A stretch of DNA of 64,000 nt from Flammeovirgaceae bacterium (GCA_020635915.1 JACJYU010000001.1:1898501-1962500); one strand, 5' to 3'; counted from the stretch's first letter, positions 9,155-19,258 are shown. The notes: generated by a model from the sequence alone, not told the origin. Numbers and translations are program-made.

Positions 9155-9991
9155 ATGTACCATACCCGCTTAACGGTAACCTGCGACCCCCTTTTTTCGG
9201 AAATACTGATGGCCGAAATTTCGCAAGCGGGTTTTGACTCTTTTTTGGAATTGGGGAATGGCTTTGAAGCCTATGCGGAAGCGGACCGCTTTGACCGGCA
9301 CCAGGTGGATGAAATCAGGGAAAAGTACCATCAGGTAAAGCCCCTGTCCTTTACCTGGGACCGCATCGAAAAGAAAAACTGGAACAAAGAGTGGGAAAAC
9401 AGCTATAAGCCGGTGGTCGTTGACGAAAAGTGCATCATCAGGGCAGGGTTCCATAAAATAGAAAAAAGCTATCCTTATTCCATCACCATTACGCCCAAAA
9501 TGTCATTTGGCACCGGTCACCATCAGACCACCTACCTTATGCTAAAGGCACAAATGGAATTGGACCATAAGGACAAGATGGTAATGGACGCAGGGTGCGG
9601 CACCGCCATACTTTCCATCATGGCCTCCAAGCGTGGCGCAAAAGCCATTACGGCATTTGATATTGACGAATGGAGCGTGGCCAATGGTAGGGAAAACATA
9701 GAGGTAAACAACTGTCATAACATAGAAATCAGGCAAGGCATGATCAGCGAATTGACATTTGAAGGCAACTATGATATAATACTGGCCAACATCAATAAAA
9801 ACATCCTGCTCCAGGAACTGCCACAGTATGTTTCTTACTTAAACCCGGAAGGCTTTGTGCTGTTGAGTGGTTTTTACGAGAAGGACATCCCGGCCCTGAT
9901 GGAAAGGGCAGGCCAATACCGACTTGTCCATGTCCGCTCCGGGGCACGCGAAAATTGGGCCTCTTTGTTGCTGCAATTGAAAAAACAATAA
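9155..9991 (+). CDS. prmA: Ribosomal protein L11 methyltransferase
   Basis: A 278-residue class I SAM-dependent methyltransferase. PrmA methylates lysines and the N-terminal amine of ribosomal protein L11. The family-specific segment GTGHHQTT lies at about residues 119-126; the SAM-binding motif I is DAGCGTAILS from about 146, followed by the acidic FDIDEW of motif II and ILANINKNIL of the later motif. The N-terminal third has the expected L11-recognition character. It follows tpiA on the same strand with a short gap and may be co-transcribed. Confidence 0.93.
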   Translation: MYHTRLTVTCDPLFSEILMAEISQAGFDSFLELGNGFEAYAEADRFDRHQVDEIREKYHQVKPLSFTWDRIEKKNWNKEWENSYKPVVVDEKCIIRAGFHKIEKSYPYSITITPKMSFGTGHHQTTYLMLKAQMELDHKDKMVMDAGCGTAILSIMASKRGAKAITAFDIDEWSVANGRENIEVNNCHNIEIRQGMISELTFEGNYDIILANINKNILLQELPQYVSYLNPEGFVLLSGFYEKDIPALMERAGQYRLVHVRSGARENWASLLLQLKKQ

Positions 9992-10093
9992 GATATGGCC
10001 TTCACACAAAAACTAATGGTGGCCTTGCCATCGTTTAAGCCCCGGGCACTTTAGCTAATTTGGCCATTATTTGCGAATTTCACTGATTGGGCT

Positions 10094-13000
10094 ATGGTGA
10101 AGCGGTTTTTGATACATATATGGATGGCATTTGCCGGGTTGGGCGCCCTGAAGGCGCAAAATACGGACGCCCTTGCCAAACCCTCCTTTCAGGACAGTAT
10201 CCGGATGGTGCTTGCCAAAGCGCGAAATGCCGATGCGGAGGCCGTGGGGGCGGGGTTTGTGCTGGCCTGGAACAAATTGGGCCCGGACCAGCAAGCTGCC
10301 GTAAGGCGGCAGGCCCGGCAGATGAAGGCCATGGGGTATAAACCCCAGTTTGTCGATTATTACGGTGCCATTGCAAATGCAGTCGATCAGGAAAAGGCTG
10401 ATGCCAAAACCCTTTCAGGCTTCTTGCAGGTGTCCGGCCAGGTAATCGAAAACAACACCCCATCCCAGGCCGGTGTTTTTTTCAAAAAAACAAGGCGGTT
10501 TTTTGAATACCATGCCCTTCATTATGACCGGTCCTTCAAGTTGTGGGCCAGGGATGATGATTATTATTTTGACTATGTGAAAGTGGAAACGCTGCCCCCG
10601 CTATCGGACCTCAACGACAGCGGCCAGGACGGCTTCGGCAATAACCAGGAAAACCTTCAAAACGAATTCGACCAATGGGACAACAACGAAACACAGGAAG
10701 ATTTTAACTGGGACGAGCCCACGGACACGGTGATGCCCCCGGCCATCCCCATCTGGATGCAGCCGGAGCCCCAGCCCGAGCTTACCGGGCCGCTCATCCG
10801 GTTTGACAAAGTCACGTTCAATTTTTCGACCCCCTACGACTCTGCTTTCCTCACCAATACCAAAGGGGCTGTCTCGCTGCTGGATGGCAGCTTTGTGGGG
10901 GAGGGGGGAAGGTTTGACTGGTCCACCACCGGGTTGGCCAAAGACTCTGTTTACTTTGATTTTTCCGCTTTCCACTTTGATGTTTCAAAACCTGAGCTGA
11001 AGGCGCAACAGGGAAAACTGACGTACCTGGGAAAAGCCCAGGGCAAAGTGGATGGGATATTTGAGTTTAGGAGCGTGTACCACAAAACCCCTGAGGCGGC
11101 CACCTACCCCCGGTTCATGTCTTTCAATAGCAATGTTGAAATACTGGGGCTTGGCAACGAGCGGCTGAAGTACACAGGGGGCTTTGCCCTCAATGGCCGA
11201 AAGGTGTACAGCACCTCGGTGAACGGGGACCCTGCAAGGCTGGTGGTATTGGGGGAGGTGGACAAAAAGTTTGAGGCCCGCTCGCGCCTCTTCGAGTTCC
11301 AGGACTCCACCATTTTTTCCAACCGTGCCATGGTGAAGATATATCAGCAAAACGATTCCATATACCATCCGGCCACGCAATTTTATTACCACCTAGGCAA
11401 AAACGAACTGGTGTTGCAAAAAGAGAATGGGTACCTGAAAAATGCCCCATACTCTTCCTCCTATTTCAATGTGGACTTCAATGCCGACCGCATACGATGG
11501 GACCTGGGTTCCGATAGCCTTTACATATACAGCTTTGGGGGAAGGAGCCAGTCCCCAATGGTCATTGAGTCGGTTGATTATTACGACCCTGAGGATTTCC
11601 GGTTGCTGGCAGGGTATGGGTTTCAATTTCATCCCCTTGCCTTGGTGGCCAGTTACGCGCTGAGGATGGGGGTAACGGGCTTTTATGTGGATGACCTGGC
11701 CATGGCCACGGGCCAGCGCCCGGACGGGATGCGCATGGCCATGACCTTTCTGGCACAGAAGGGAATGATAGAATACAATGCCGCCACGGGCTATGTAAAG
11801 GTGAAGGAAAAGGCCCTGCACTACTATGATGCGGTAAAGGGCAATGCCGACTATGACAACCTGAAAATACATTCCATCGTGGATGGCCCCGCCAACGCCA
11901 CTATCGATTTTGCCGATGGCAGGATGAACGTAAGGGGCGTGGAAGAATTCAAGGTGAGCGATTCGCTCAATGTGGTGATCAAACCGGACAGCAGTAACAT
12001 CACCCTTTTGCAGGACCGCGACATTAAGTTTGACGGCAAGATTACCGCGGGGAATTTTGAAATCAACGGAAAGGACTTCACCCTGAAATACGATAGCTTT
12101 TTTATTAATTTAAACCATATCGACTCCATCCGGTTTTATGTCACCGAAACCAACGCCCGGGGGCAAAGCATAAGAAGGCGCGTGAACAATGCCATGGTGG
12201 GGGCCGACTCCACGGCCGCAGCGGCAGCCGGTATGCCCAACACATCCAAATCATCGGGCACGCTTTTTATCAGCCGCCCCGACAATAAATCCGGCAAGGA
12301 GAAAATCCCCAATTACCCGCGCCTTGATGCCACGGCTGGGGGCGTTATTTATTTCGACCGGAAGGAGGTGCTCAATGGCGCCTACGACCGCTCTGTGTTT
12401 TTTGTGGTGCCACCTTTCAAACTGGACAGCCTCAACGATGCGGACCCGGGCTCCATCAACTTTGATGGCACATTTGTTTCGAGCGGCATGTTCCCCAATT
12501 TCAAAGAGAAACTGCATACCATGGCCGATAAATCATTGGGCTTCACCCATCGCATACCCGATGCGGGGTATCCATTGTTCCAGGGCGAGGGCAAAATCGT
12601 GGGCGCAATGGGCCTCGACAATGCCGGCATCCGTGCCACGGGGCGCATCGATTATTTGGCGGCCAGCGTGGAATCAAAAGATTTTGTGTTTTACCCTGAT
12701 TCCGTGGTAGGCCGCGGCAATGTTGGGGAGTTGAAGGAAAAGCAGTTTGGGGCGGCCTGGTTCCCGCAGGTCACCCTTTCCGAATTCAAATTGAAATGGC
12801 TGCCCAAGCAGGACAAATTCAACATTGAAAATTTGCGCGACCCTTTTGACCTCTATGGCGCAACCGCCCAGTTGGACGGCAGGCTTACCGTTTCAAAAAC
12901 AGGGACTACGGGTGGTGGCAAGTTGATAACCCGCGGCTCGGAGGCCATCTCTGAGGAACTTTCCTTTTCGGCCAGGGATTTTGGCGCAAGGCATGCCGAC

Positions 13001-14875
13001 TTTCAGGTGAAGACCACCAATCCCGACAAGCCTGCGCTGGCGGGGGACGATGTAAGGATAAAATTCAACCTGGAGGAAAACCATGCCGACATCAGCCCGG
13101 AGATCGCAGGGGAAGCAGCATTGGAATTTCCTTATGCCCAGTTTAAAACCTCCATCCCGGAAGCGCGATGGGACCTGGACACACAAAAGATCGTAATGAA
13201 GAGGGACCCGGCAGTGCCGCTGGAAAACTCCTATTTCTACACCACTCGGCCCGAATTGGACTCGTTGAACTTTCTGGCCGAAGGGGCCGAATATGACATC
13301 AAGACGCAGCAACTCAAAGTAAGCGGGATACCTTTTATCGTAGTGGCTGACGCCAGGATCACCCCGGAAAACAATGAAATACTGATCCTGGAAAACGCAA
13401 AAATTGGAAGGCTTGCCAACACCACCATAGTGATGGACACCCTCAATGGCTACCACCGGCTGACCGATGGGGTGGTGGACATTGCATCCAGGAAAGAATT
13501 TTCCGGCTCGGCCACCTACCAGTATGTAAACGCGGTGAACGACACCTTTGCCATTAAAATGACGGATTTCCACCTGGAGCCCATTAATGACGAGGCCAGG
13601 GGCAGGAAAAAGCAGTCGGGCATTGTGGCCACAGAGCAAACGGTGGCCAAAGGGGCAGTATCGGAAGAAGATAAAATTATCCTCGCCCCACGGATTTTCT
13701 ACAAAGGGGACATGGTGATGTACGCCACCCGGCCGGCCCTTCAGCTAAAGGGGAGTGTGAAGCTGGACCTTAAAAAAATCAAAAACTACAACACCTGGAT
13801 TTTGTACGAGCAGAGCGGTGACGAAAAGGAAGTTTTTTTGGATTTTGACAATGCCACCACCGAAGAAGGCCGGAAGGTGGAGGCAGGCCTTCACTTTGCC
13901 GAGGACAACAGCTTGTACATCACGTTTGTGTTTGACAAGAAAAATCCCGAAGACGATGATTTCTTTTTGCCCAGCGGTTCCTTGTTTTTTGACCAGAAGA
14001 GCCAGGAGTTCAAAATCGAAGACCGTTTAAAGGCTTCCGGGGAAAAACTTACCGGAAAAGTATTTGCCTACAACGAGGAGAAACAGGAGGTAAGGTTTGA
14101 GGGGCCGGTGAATTTTTTTAACGAAGGGGGCAGGGATTTTCAAATTACCGCCAGCGCCCTGGGCTCAGGGAACCTGGAGACCAACGACATCAGGATGAAC
14201 ACTTTTTTGATGGTGGACATGAACGTGCCTGCCCAGGCCTTGCAACTGATGGCAGTGGACCTGCAGCAGGTCATTAAAAACGAAGGTGCTGACGAAGGGC
14301 TTGGGGACCAGACCGAGCTGTTGTACAAGATCGCGGACATTGTGGGGGAGCGGGCCGTAAAAGACTATGAGCAAAAATCATTGCAGGCATATACCCCGCT
14401 TGCCTCCATTCCGGAATTGGGCCGGCCGCTGGCCTTCTCCAACTTTAACCTCAGGCGCTCGCAGGAGCACAAGGCATTTTACAGCGAAGGCAACCTGGGC
14501 CTCAGCAACATCTTGCGCAACGACATCAACGGGTCTTTTGAGGGTTTTATGGAACTAAGGAAAAACGAAGATGGCAGCCCTGTGTTCCATGTGTTTTTCA
14601 AAGCCTCCCCCGACTCCTGGTATCACTTTGGCCTGGAGGACAACCGGCTAATGGTCCATTCCTCCAATCCGGATTTCAACAATGTGATCGCAAAAAAGAC
14701 CAATGCCGCCAAGGCCAAAATTGGCGAACTGGTGTTTGTGCCGGGGAGCGATGAGGAGACCCTGGCGTGGATAAACAAATTCAGGTACAAATACTATGGC
14801 CTGGAAGCCCCTTATAGCCTGGGCAGTGGCCGCGCCCCCACCAAGAAAAAGGATGCCGAAGACGATGGGTTTTGA
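10094..14875 (+). CDS. Very large exported beta-rich protein of unknown function
   Basis: A 1593-residue protein that I do not recognise as a named family. The first 21 residues form a signal peptide ending LKAQ, so it is exported. Residues about 115-210 are aromatic and acidic, with many Asp/Asn/Gln; the rest is made of alternating short hydrophobic strands and polar turns across the whole length, suggesting an extended beta structure. There is no C-terminal aromatic OMP signal, no lipobox, no metal motif and no type IX sorting domain; it ends with a basic and acidic tail (TKKKDAEDDGF). The M14 peptidase gene follows 98 bases later. A role in the envelope is inferred only from the signal peptide and size. 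The GC content and codon use look like the core genome. Confidence 0.9.
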   Translation: MVKRFLIHIWMAFAGLGALKAQNTDALAKPSFQDSIRMVLAKARNADAEAVGAGFVLAWNKLGPDQQAAVRRQARQMKAMGYKPQFVDYYGAIANAVDQEKADAKTLSGFLQVSGQVIENNTPSQAGVFFKKTRRFFEYHALHYDRSFKLWARDDDYYFDYVKVETLPPLSDLNDSGQDGFGNNQENLQNEFDQWDNNETQEDFNWDEPTDTVMPPAIPIWMQPEPQPELTGPLIRFDKVTFNFSTPYDSAFLTNTKGAVSLLDGSFVGEGGRFDWSTTGLAKDSVYFDFSAFHFDVSKPELKAQQGKLTYLGKAQGKVDGIFEFRSVYHKTPEAATYPRFMSFNSNVEILGLGNERLKYTGGFALNGRKVYSTSVNGDPARLVVLGEVDKKFEARSRLFEFQDSTIFSNRAMVKIYQQNDSIYHPATQFYYHLGKNELVLQKENGYLKNAPYSSSYFNVDFNADRIRWDLGSDSLYIYSFGGRSQSPMVIESVDYYDPEDFRLLAGYGFQFHPLALVASYALRMGVTGFYVDDLAMATGQRPDGMRMAMTFLAQKGMIEYNAATGYVKVKEKALHYYDAVKGNADYDNLKIHSIVDGPANATIDFADGRMNVRGVEEFKVSDSLNVVIKPDSSNITLLQDRDIKFDGKITAGNFEINGKDFTLKYDSFFINLNHIDSIRFYVTETNARGQSIRRRVNNAMVGADSTAAAAAGMPNTSKSSGTLFISRPDNKSGKEKIPNYPRLDATAGGVIYFDRKEVLNGAYDRSVFFVVPPFKLDSLNDADPGSINFDGTFVSSGMFPNFKEKLHTMADKSLGFTHRIPDAGYPLFQGEGKIVGAMGLDNAGIRATGRIDYLAASVESKDFVFYPDSVVGRGNVGELKEKQFGAAWFPQVTLSEFKLKWLPKQDKFNIENLRDPFDLYGATAQLDGRLTVSKTGTTGGGKLITRGSEAISEELSFSARDFGARHADFQVKTTNPDKPALAGDDVRIKFNLEENHADISPEIAGEAALEFPYAQFKTSIPEARWDLDTQKIVMKRDPAVPLENSYFYTTRPELDSLNFLAEGAEYDIKTQQLKVSGIPFIVVADARITPENNEILILENAKIGRLANTTIVMDTLNGYHRLTDGVVDIASRKEFSGSATYQYVNAVNDTFAIKMTDFHLEPINDEARGRKKQSGIVATEQTVAKGAVSEEDKIILAPRIFYKGDMVMYATRPALQLKGSVKLDLKKIKNYNTWILYEQSGDEKEVFLDFDNATTEEGRKVEAGLHFAEDNSLYITFVFDKKNPEDDDFFLPSGSLFFDQKSQEFKIEDRLKASGEKLTGKVFAYNEEKQEVRFEGPVNFFNEGGRDFQITASALGSGNLETNDIRMNTFLMVDMNVPAQALQLMAVDLQQVIKNEGADEGLGDQTELLYKIADIVGERAVKDYEQKSLQAYTPLASIPELGRPLAFSNFNLRRSQEHKAFYSEGNLGLSNILRNDINGSFEGFMELRKNEDGSPVFHVFFKASPDSWYHFGLEDNRLMVHSSNPDFNNVIAKKTNAAKAKIGELVFVPGSDEETLAWINKFRYKYYGLEAPYSLGSGRAPTKKKDAEDDGF

Positions 14876-14973
14876 CTAAGGGCAGGGCTGTCCTGCCATT
14901 CATCACATCTGCGTTTTTTCACGTATGGCAAGTGCCTACCTTCGTAGCCCTTGTTCAGCTAAAAAAAATTGAT

Positions 14974-17544
14974 ATGAGAAATATACTGTTGGTTTTAACG
15001 ATGTCCCTATTGATGCAGGTCGGGGCCAAAGGGCAAAATAGTTACTTTTTTCCTGCCGGTACCACTTTCGACCCGGCCATACCCACACCTGAACAGTTTT
15101 TGGGCTACCCTATAGGGGAATGGCACACGCGCCACGACCGCATCGCCTCCTATTTCGAAGAGTTGGCAAGGGTTTCGCCAAAAGCCCACTACCAGGTCAT
15201 CGGGTACACCTACGAAAGAAGGTCACAGGTGGTGCTGACCATCACCAGCCCGGCCAACCATGCCAAAATCGATGCCATCCAAAAAGAACATGCAAAGTTG
15301 GCCGACCCGGCACAATCGGTATCGGTTGCAGACATGCCGGTGATAGTTACCCTGGGGTACAACGTGCATGGCAATGAGCCCTCCAGCAGCGAAGCGGCCA
15401 TGCTCACGGCCTATTACTTAGTGGCCCGTCAGGGAGAAGAAGCCGACAGGGTATTGAACGAAAGCGTGGTGCATATAGACCCTGATTACAACCCCGATGG
15501 CCGTGACCGCCATACGACCTGGGCCAACATGTACAAGGGGTTTCCGCCTGTGGCAGACCCCATGGACCGCGAGCACAACGAAGCATGGCCCCGGGGGCGC
15601 ACCAACCACTATTGGTTTGACCTCAACCGTGATTGGCTGCCGTTGGCCCACGTAGAAAGCCAAAACCGTATGGAGTTTTTTCACAAATGGTTGCCCAATG
15701 TGTGCACCGACTACCACGAGATGGGCACAAATGGCACCAACTTTTTTGAGCCTACCAAACCATATGGGTCTGAAAACCCGGTGGTGCCCCGCGACAACTA
15801 TGACAAGCTAAACCCCTTGTTCGAGAAGTATTTTGTGAAAGCGCTGGACGATATTGGGTCGTTGTACTGGGCCAAGGAAGTGTTCGACAATTCTTACCCC
15901 GGCTATGGCTCGACCTATCCCGACATCCATGGCGGGTTGGGCTTGGTTTTTGAACAGGCCAGTTCGCGTGGCCACGTACAGCAAAGCTCCACCCGTGTGA
16001 TCACTTTTCCTTTTACCATCCGCAACCATGTGCGCACCAGCCTGGCCACCGTAAAGGCATCCGTGGAAAACCGGGAGCTCCTGCTCAAACACCAGCAGGA
16101 CTTCTTCAGGTCCGCCCTGGAAGAAGGGGAAAAATCCCCTATAAAAGCATACGTGTTTGGCGACAGCCATGACATAGGCCGCACCAATGCGTTTGCGGAT
16201 TTGCTGTTGAAGCACCGGATCGACACTTACCCCCTGGCCAGCGACCTCTCGGTGGGCGGCAACCGATATGAAAAGGGGAAGGCCTTTGTGGTGCCTACCG
16301 CCCAGCGCCAATACCGTATGGTCCGGTCGATGTTTGAAAAAGTGACGAAGTTTTACGACAGTGTTTTCTATGATGCTTCCGCATGGACCATGTCGCTGGG
16401 ATATGGACTGCCCAATGACGCGCTTTCGGCATCGGCAAAGTACACAAAGGGGCCAAAAGTAAAGGCTGAAGACCTTGTGGCCAGGCCTGCGCCCGTGGCC
16501 AGGTCCAACTATGCTTACCTTATTGAGTGGAACGAATACTATGCGCCCAAGGCACTGTACCATTTGCTTGAAAATAAGGTTTTTGTGAAAGGGGCATTCA
16601 AACCATTTGCCACAGTGGTCAACGGGGCAAAAAAGGATTTTGGATACGGTACCCTTGTTGTTCCCGTGGCAGACCAAAACCTGTCGCAGGATGAGGTCTA
16701 CGCCCTGGTAAAGGAAGCTTCCCAACTAAGCGGCCTTGATATTTATACGGTGGAAACCGGAATGACCGATGAAGGGGTGTACCTGGGCAGCGGCAATGTG
16801 CGCACCCTCGAATTGCCAAAAGTGGCCATGTTGATAGGAGAGGGGGCCTCATCCACCGAGGCAGGCGCCATCTGGCACATGCTGGACACCAAAGTGGGCA
16901 TGCCCATTACCAAAGTGGACACCGACATGTTTGGCAGGCTGAAGTTGTCGGACTACAACACCATCATTATCGTATCGGGCAACTATGGCATGATTGGCGA
17001 CAAGGGCGTGGAAAGGTTGAAATCATGGGTGCAGGATGGGGGTACGCTTATCCTGCAACGGTATGCCGTGAATTGGGCCATAAACAACAAACTGGTCAAC
17101 GAGCAACTCACCAAGGACAAAGAAGAAAACGGTGCCGTCAAAAGATTGGACTATGTGACCGCCCAGGATTACCTGGGGGCCATGCAAATAGGAGGCTCCA
17201 TTTACATGACGGACCTCGACATTACCCATCCGTTGGGTTTTGGCTATACGCACAGGAGCCTGCCTGTGTACCGGAACCATACCATTTTCCTTGAGCCCTC
17301 CAGCAGCCCATTTGGCACGGTGTCAAAGTACACCGCCAATCCGTTGTTGAGCGGGTATGTGCATGCCCGCAACCTGGAAAAGATAAGGAATTCCGTTTCC
17401 GTGGAAGTGAGCAGTATCGGGAAGGGCCGGGCCATCCTTTTTGTGGACGACCCCACCTTCAGGGGCTACTTTTACGGCACCAACAAGATGTTTTTCAACG
17501 CCTTGTTTTTTGGTTCGCACATCACCGTTCCCAAGGGGCGCTAG
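14974..17544 (+). CDS. Exported M14 zinc carboxypeptidase family protein with C-terminal GATase-like domain
   Basis: An 856-residue protein. The frame is open to 14872, overlapping the previous gene, but the Met at 14974 starts a proper signal peptide (MRNILLVLTMSLLMQVGAKG). M14 features: HGNEPSSSE provides the first zinc His (about 133) and Glu (about 136); DYHEMG gives the third zinc ligand His at about 248; the catalytic Glu is probably in VFEQASS at about 327. The C-terminal half carries a class I glutamine-amidotransferase-like fold (LIGEGASSTEAGAIW, later IIIVSGNYGMIG and GGTLILQ) without an obvious catalytic Cys. This architecture is common among secreted peptidases of Bacteroidota. 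It probably hydrolyses peptides outside the cytoplasm. Confidence 0.92.
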   Translation: MRNILLVLTMSLLMQVGAKGQNSYFFPAGTTFDPAIPTPEQFLGYPIGEWHTRHDRIASYFEELARVSPKAHYQVIGYTYERRSQVVLTITSPANHAKIDAIQKEHAKLADPAQSVSVADMPVIVTLGYNVHGNEPSSSEAAMLTAYYLVARQGEEADRVLNESVVHIDPDYNPDGRDRHTTWANMYKGFPPVADPMDREHNEAWPRGRTNHYWFDLNRDWLPLAHVESQNRMEFFHKWLPNVCTDYHEMGTNGTNFFEPTKPYGSENPVVPRDNYDKLNPLFEKYFVKALDDIGSLYWAKEVFDNSYPGYGSTYPDIHGGLGLVFEQASSRGHVQQSSTRVITFPFTIRNHVRTSLATVKASVENRELLLKHQQDFFRSALEEGEKSPIKAYVFGDSHDIGRTNAFADLLLKHRIDTYPLASDLSVGGNRYEKGKAFVVPTAQRQYRMVRSMFEKVTKFYDSVFYDASAWTMSLGYGLPNDALSASAKYTKGPKVKAEDLVARPAPVARSNYAYLIEWNEYYAPKALYHLLENKVFVKGAFKPFATVVNGAKKDFGYGTLVVPVADQNLSQDEVYALVKEASQLSGLDIYTVETGMTDEGVYLGSGNVRTLELPKVAMLIGEGASSTEAGAIWHMLDTKVGMPITKVDTDMFGRLKLSDYNTIIIVSGNYGMIGDKGVERLKSWVQDGGTLILQRYAVNWAINNKLVNEQLTKDKEENGAVKRLDYVTAQDYLGAMQIGGSIYMTDLDITHPLGFGYTHRSLPVYRNHTIFLEPSSSPFGTVSKYTANPLLSGYVHARNLEKIRNSVSVEVSSIGKGRAILFVDDPTFRGYFYGTNKMFFNALFFGSHITVPKGR

Positions 17545-17790
17545 CGTGGCCGGCTTGCGCTGAAGTGTACCGTAAGCTGTCCTGAGTTGCAAGCTTAGGA
17601 CAGGGTTGGGGTTGGATTGGCATCAATTCTGGCGACAGCATAGTCATCCTATTGAGCTGAGTACGAAAGAACGGATTGAACACTTGCGCTAGTTTGGCTG
17701 GAAGGAGATACTGTCCTTACAAAAACACCTCTTTTATCTTGCTGTGTCTGTTCAAACAACTTATATTTAGTTGACCAGATTATCCAAACC
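17545..17790. other. Intergenic region at the edge of a lower-GC patch
   Basis: No coding region could be supported here. It holds a hairpin (17577-17603) just after the M14 gene. From about 17640 the base composition turns more AT-rich than upstream. No insertion-sequence ends or target duplications were recognised. Confidence 0.5.
17577..17603 (+). terminator. Hairpin after the M14 peptidase gene
   Basis: CTGTCCT pairs with AGGACAG and the stem extends inward by a few pairs including G-T wobbles, with a loop of about five bases. It begins 33 bases after the stop codon. There is no T-run, so termination efficiency is uncertain. Confidence 0.4.
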
Positions 17791-17895
17791 TTGAAAAACC
17801 TTCTCTTTATACCACTCTTGTCAATGGCAATGACCCTATATGCCCAGGATGGGAAAGGGAGTCAAAAGAATGTGAGATTTGGCCCATTGCCATGA
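17791..17895 (+). pseudogene. Signal-peptide segment out of frame with the following outer-membrane protein
   Basis: From a TTG at 17791 a 34-codon frame encodes a convincing Sec signal peptide (KNLLFIPLLSMAM to LYAQ) and a short mature start, then stops at TGA 17893-17895. The stop overlaps the ATG of the next frame by ATGA. No ATG exists in this frame further upstream. The 170-codon frame downstream looks like a mature outer-membrane protein without its own signal, so the two probably belonged to one gene of about 204 codons disrupted by a one-base deletion (or equivalent indel). A sequencing error is also possible. Confidence 0.5.
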
Positions 17896-18404
17896 ATTCC
17901 TTAGATGCAGGGAAAGCTGAAACCTATGGTATATCAGAGAGGGGGATGAACTGGATTGATTTCTATCTGCGAATGAACTTGTTTCAGTACGTTAATCTGG
18001 ACGGAGGATTGGCGGTCTCGAATTTCAAAGATGAGTTGCCTTTCTCCCAGTCTGTTGAATTTGTATCAGGGCCCTTGCAGGGGCTTCCAAGTAATGCCAA
18101 GTCAAAGATTGTTTCCGGTGGGTTTTATTATGCCGTAGGTACCGTTGTGCCGGTGGTGAAAAGGATAAACGTAACCGGGAAGGTAGGGAAATGGAATTTC
18201 TCCGCTACACGGAAGATCACAAACTGTACGGATTGCGACAAGGTAAAGTTGGGAACGGAAGCAGGCGCATACGCAGAAGGAGGCTTGGTGTATGCTTTTG
18301 AAGATTCCAAAGACGGCCTCGGCCACGTTTACCTGGTCTATCGACATTACTTAAGTGGGGACTTTGTGGGAATGATGGGGATTGGGTTTACCCTGTTGTT
18401 TTAG
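17892..18404 (+). CDS. Outer-membrane beta-barrel-like protein, body of a frame-disrupted gene
   Basis: A 170-residue frame of unknown family. It is rich in alternating hydrophobic/polar strands with glycine turns (GGFYYAVGTVVPVV, AGAYAEGGLVYAF) and ends in IGFTLLF, whose terminal Phe matches the C-terminal signal of outer-membrane beta-barrels. It has no signal peptide of its own; one lies immediately upstream in the other frame. Two Cys in NCTDCDK could form a disulfide or bind a metal. Base composition is lower in GC than the neighbours. Whether the product is made from the ATG at 17892, through frameshifting, or not at all cannot be decided here. Confidence 0.6.
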   Translation: MNSLDAGKAETYGISERGMNWIDFYLRMNLFQYVNLDGGLAVSNFKDELPFSQSVEFVSGPLQGLPSNAKSKIVSGGFYYAVGTVVPVVKRINVTGKVGKWNFSATRKITNCTDCDKVKLGTEAGAYAEGGLVYAFEDSKDGLGHVYLVYRHYLSGDFVGMMGIGFTLLF

Positions 18405-18490
18405 AAAATCAATTGTTTGATGGGCACTTCCCCCAAATGTTTACTGACGCGAGCCTTCCGGTTGTGCGCTGGCATGCGGGAGGCCCGTGC

Positions 18491-19258
18491 CTAAGTTTTC
18501 CAATAACGCCCCTGGTCGATCAGCTTTTTTCTTTTCTTCGAAGTTCTTCCGTAGAACCAAAACATTAACGGAGTATAAAGGAAATAGGCGAAACCAGCAT
18601 AAGCTCCTACGTAATTAAAGTTTCTGAACAACAATGATATAATAACAGATAGCAGGGGAATAGCAGCCATCAATAGATTTGATTTCATACTGGCATTGGT
18701 GTCAAAGCGTTCTATTTCATCCAATCCGAGTTCCTCATGCCTTTTGCCCGCATATTGATACATCCATGCCAGTGTCAGGAATATGAGTGCAGCACCAACC
18801 CCATATATTATCATAAGATGACCCACCTGATCACCATTGATCATTGTGGTTAAATCATCAATGAATTTTTTATTTCCCGAAAAGAAATACATAATAGGAA
18901 GTGACAACATCTTGGTGAGAAACTTTAGGGGGTAGACGTAGTACAATACAATAAACAGAAAGATGGTGTTGAGAAAAATTATTTTCGGGTTTCGAAGGCC
19001 ATACCTAAGAAAATAGATTACATGCTCGTGCCAGATGAGTATGATCAGGGAAATACAAAAGGCAAATGGTAGGAGTTCGTAGGTGAATTTAATGATATCT
19101 TCAAATTTTTCAGGGGCAGAAGTACTGATTAGTAACAAGGCGATGGCCAGTGCAAACACGGAATCACTAATGGCTTCTAGTCGCCCACCATCTTCCCCGC
19201 GATAACGGAACTCCTGGTTCATTCCGATGTAATGTCTCTTTAGTCGTTCTCGAATCAT
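18491..19258 (-). CDS. TMEM175-type (DUF1211) potassium channel family protein
   Basis: A 255-residue integral membrane protein with about six hydrophobic helices. The first helix contains RLEAISDSVFALAIALLL, matching the RxxxFSD signature that opens the pore-lining helix of TMEM175/DUF1211 channels, here with Ile in place of Phe. Bacterial members form tetrameric potassium-permeable channels with weak selectivity. The gene stands alone on the minus strand inside a region of clearly lower GC: single 60-base lines within it count about 15-20 G/C, against 39 in a line taken from the large gene at 12601. Horizontal acquisition is therefore likely. Confidence 0.8.
   Translation of the reverse strand: MIRERLKRHYIGMNQEFRYRGEDGGRLEAISDSVFALAIALLLISTSAPEKFEDIIKFTYELLPFAFCISLIILIWHEHVIYFLRYGLRNPKIIFLNTIFLFIVLYYVYPLKFLTKMLSLPIMYFFSGNKKFIDDLTTMINGDQVGHLMIIYGVGAALIFLTLAWMYQYAGKRHEELGLDEIERFDTNASMKSNLLMAAIPLLSVIISLLFRNFNYVGAYAGFAYFLYTPLMFWFYGRTSKKRKKLIDQGRYWKT

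Noticed and set aside
15808..16725. A 305-codon open frame on the minus strand inside the M14 gene
   Set aside because: Shadow of the peptidase gene, with no signal peptide or conserved motif.
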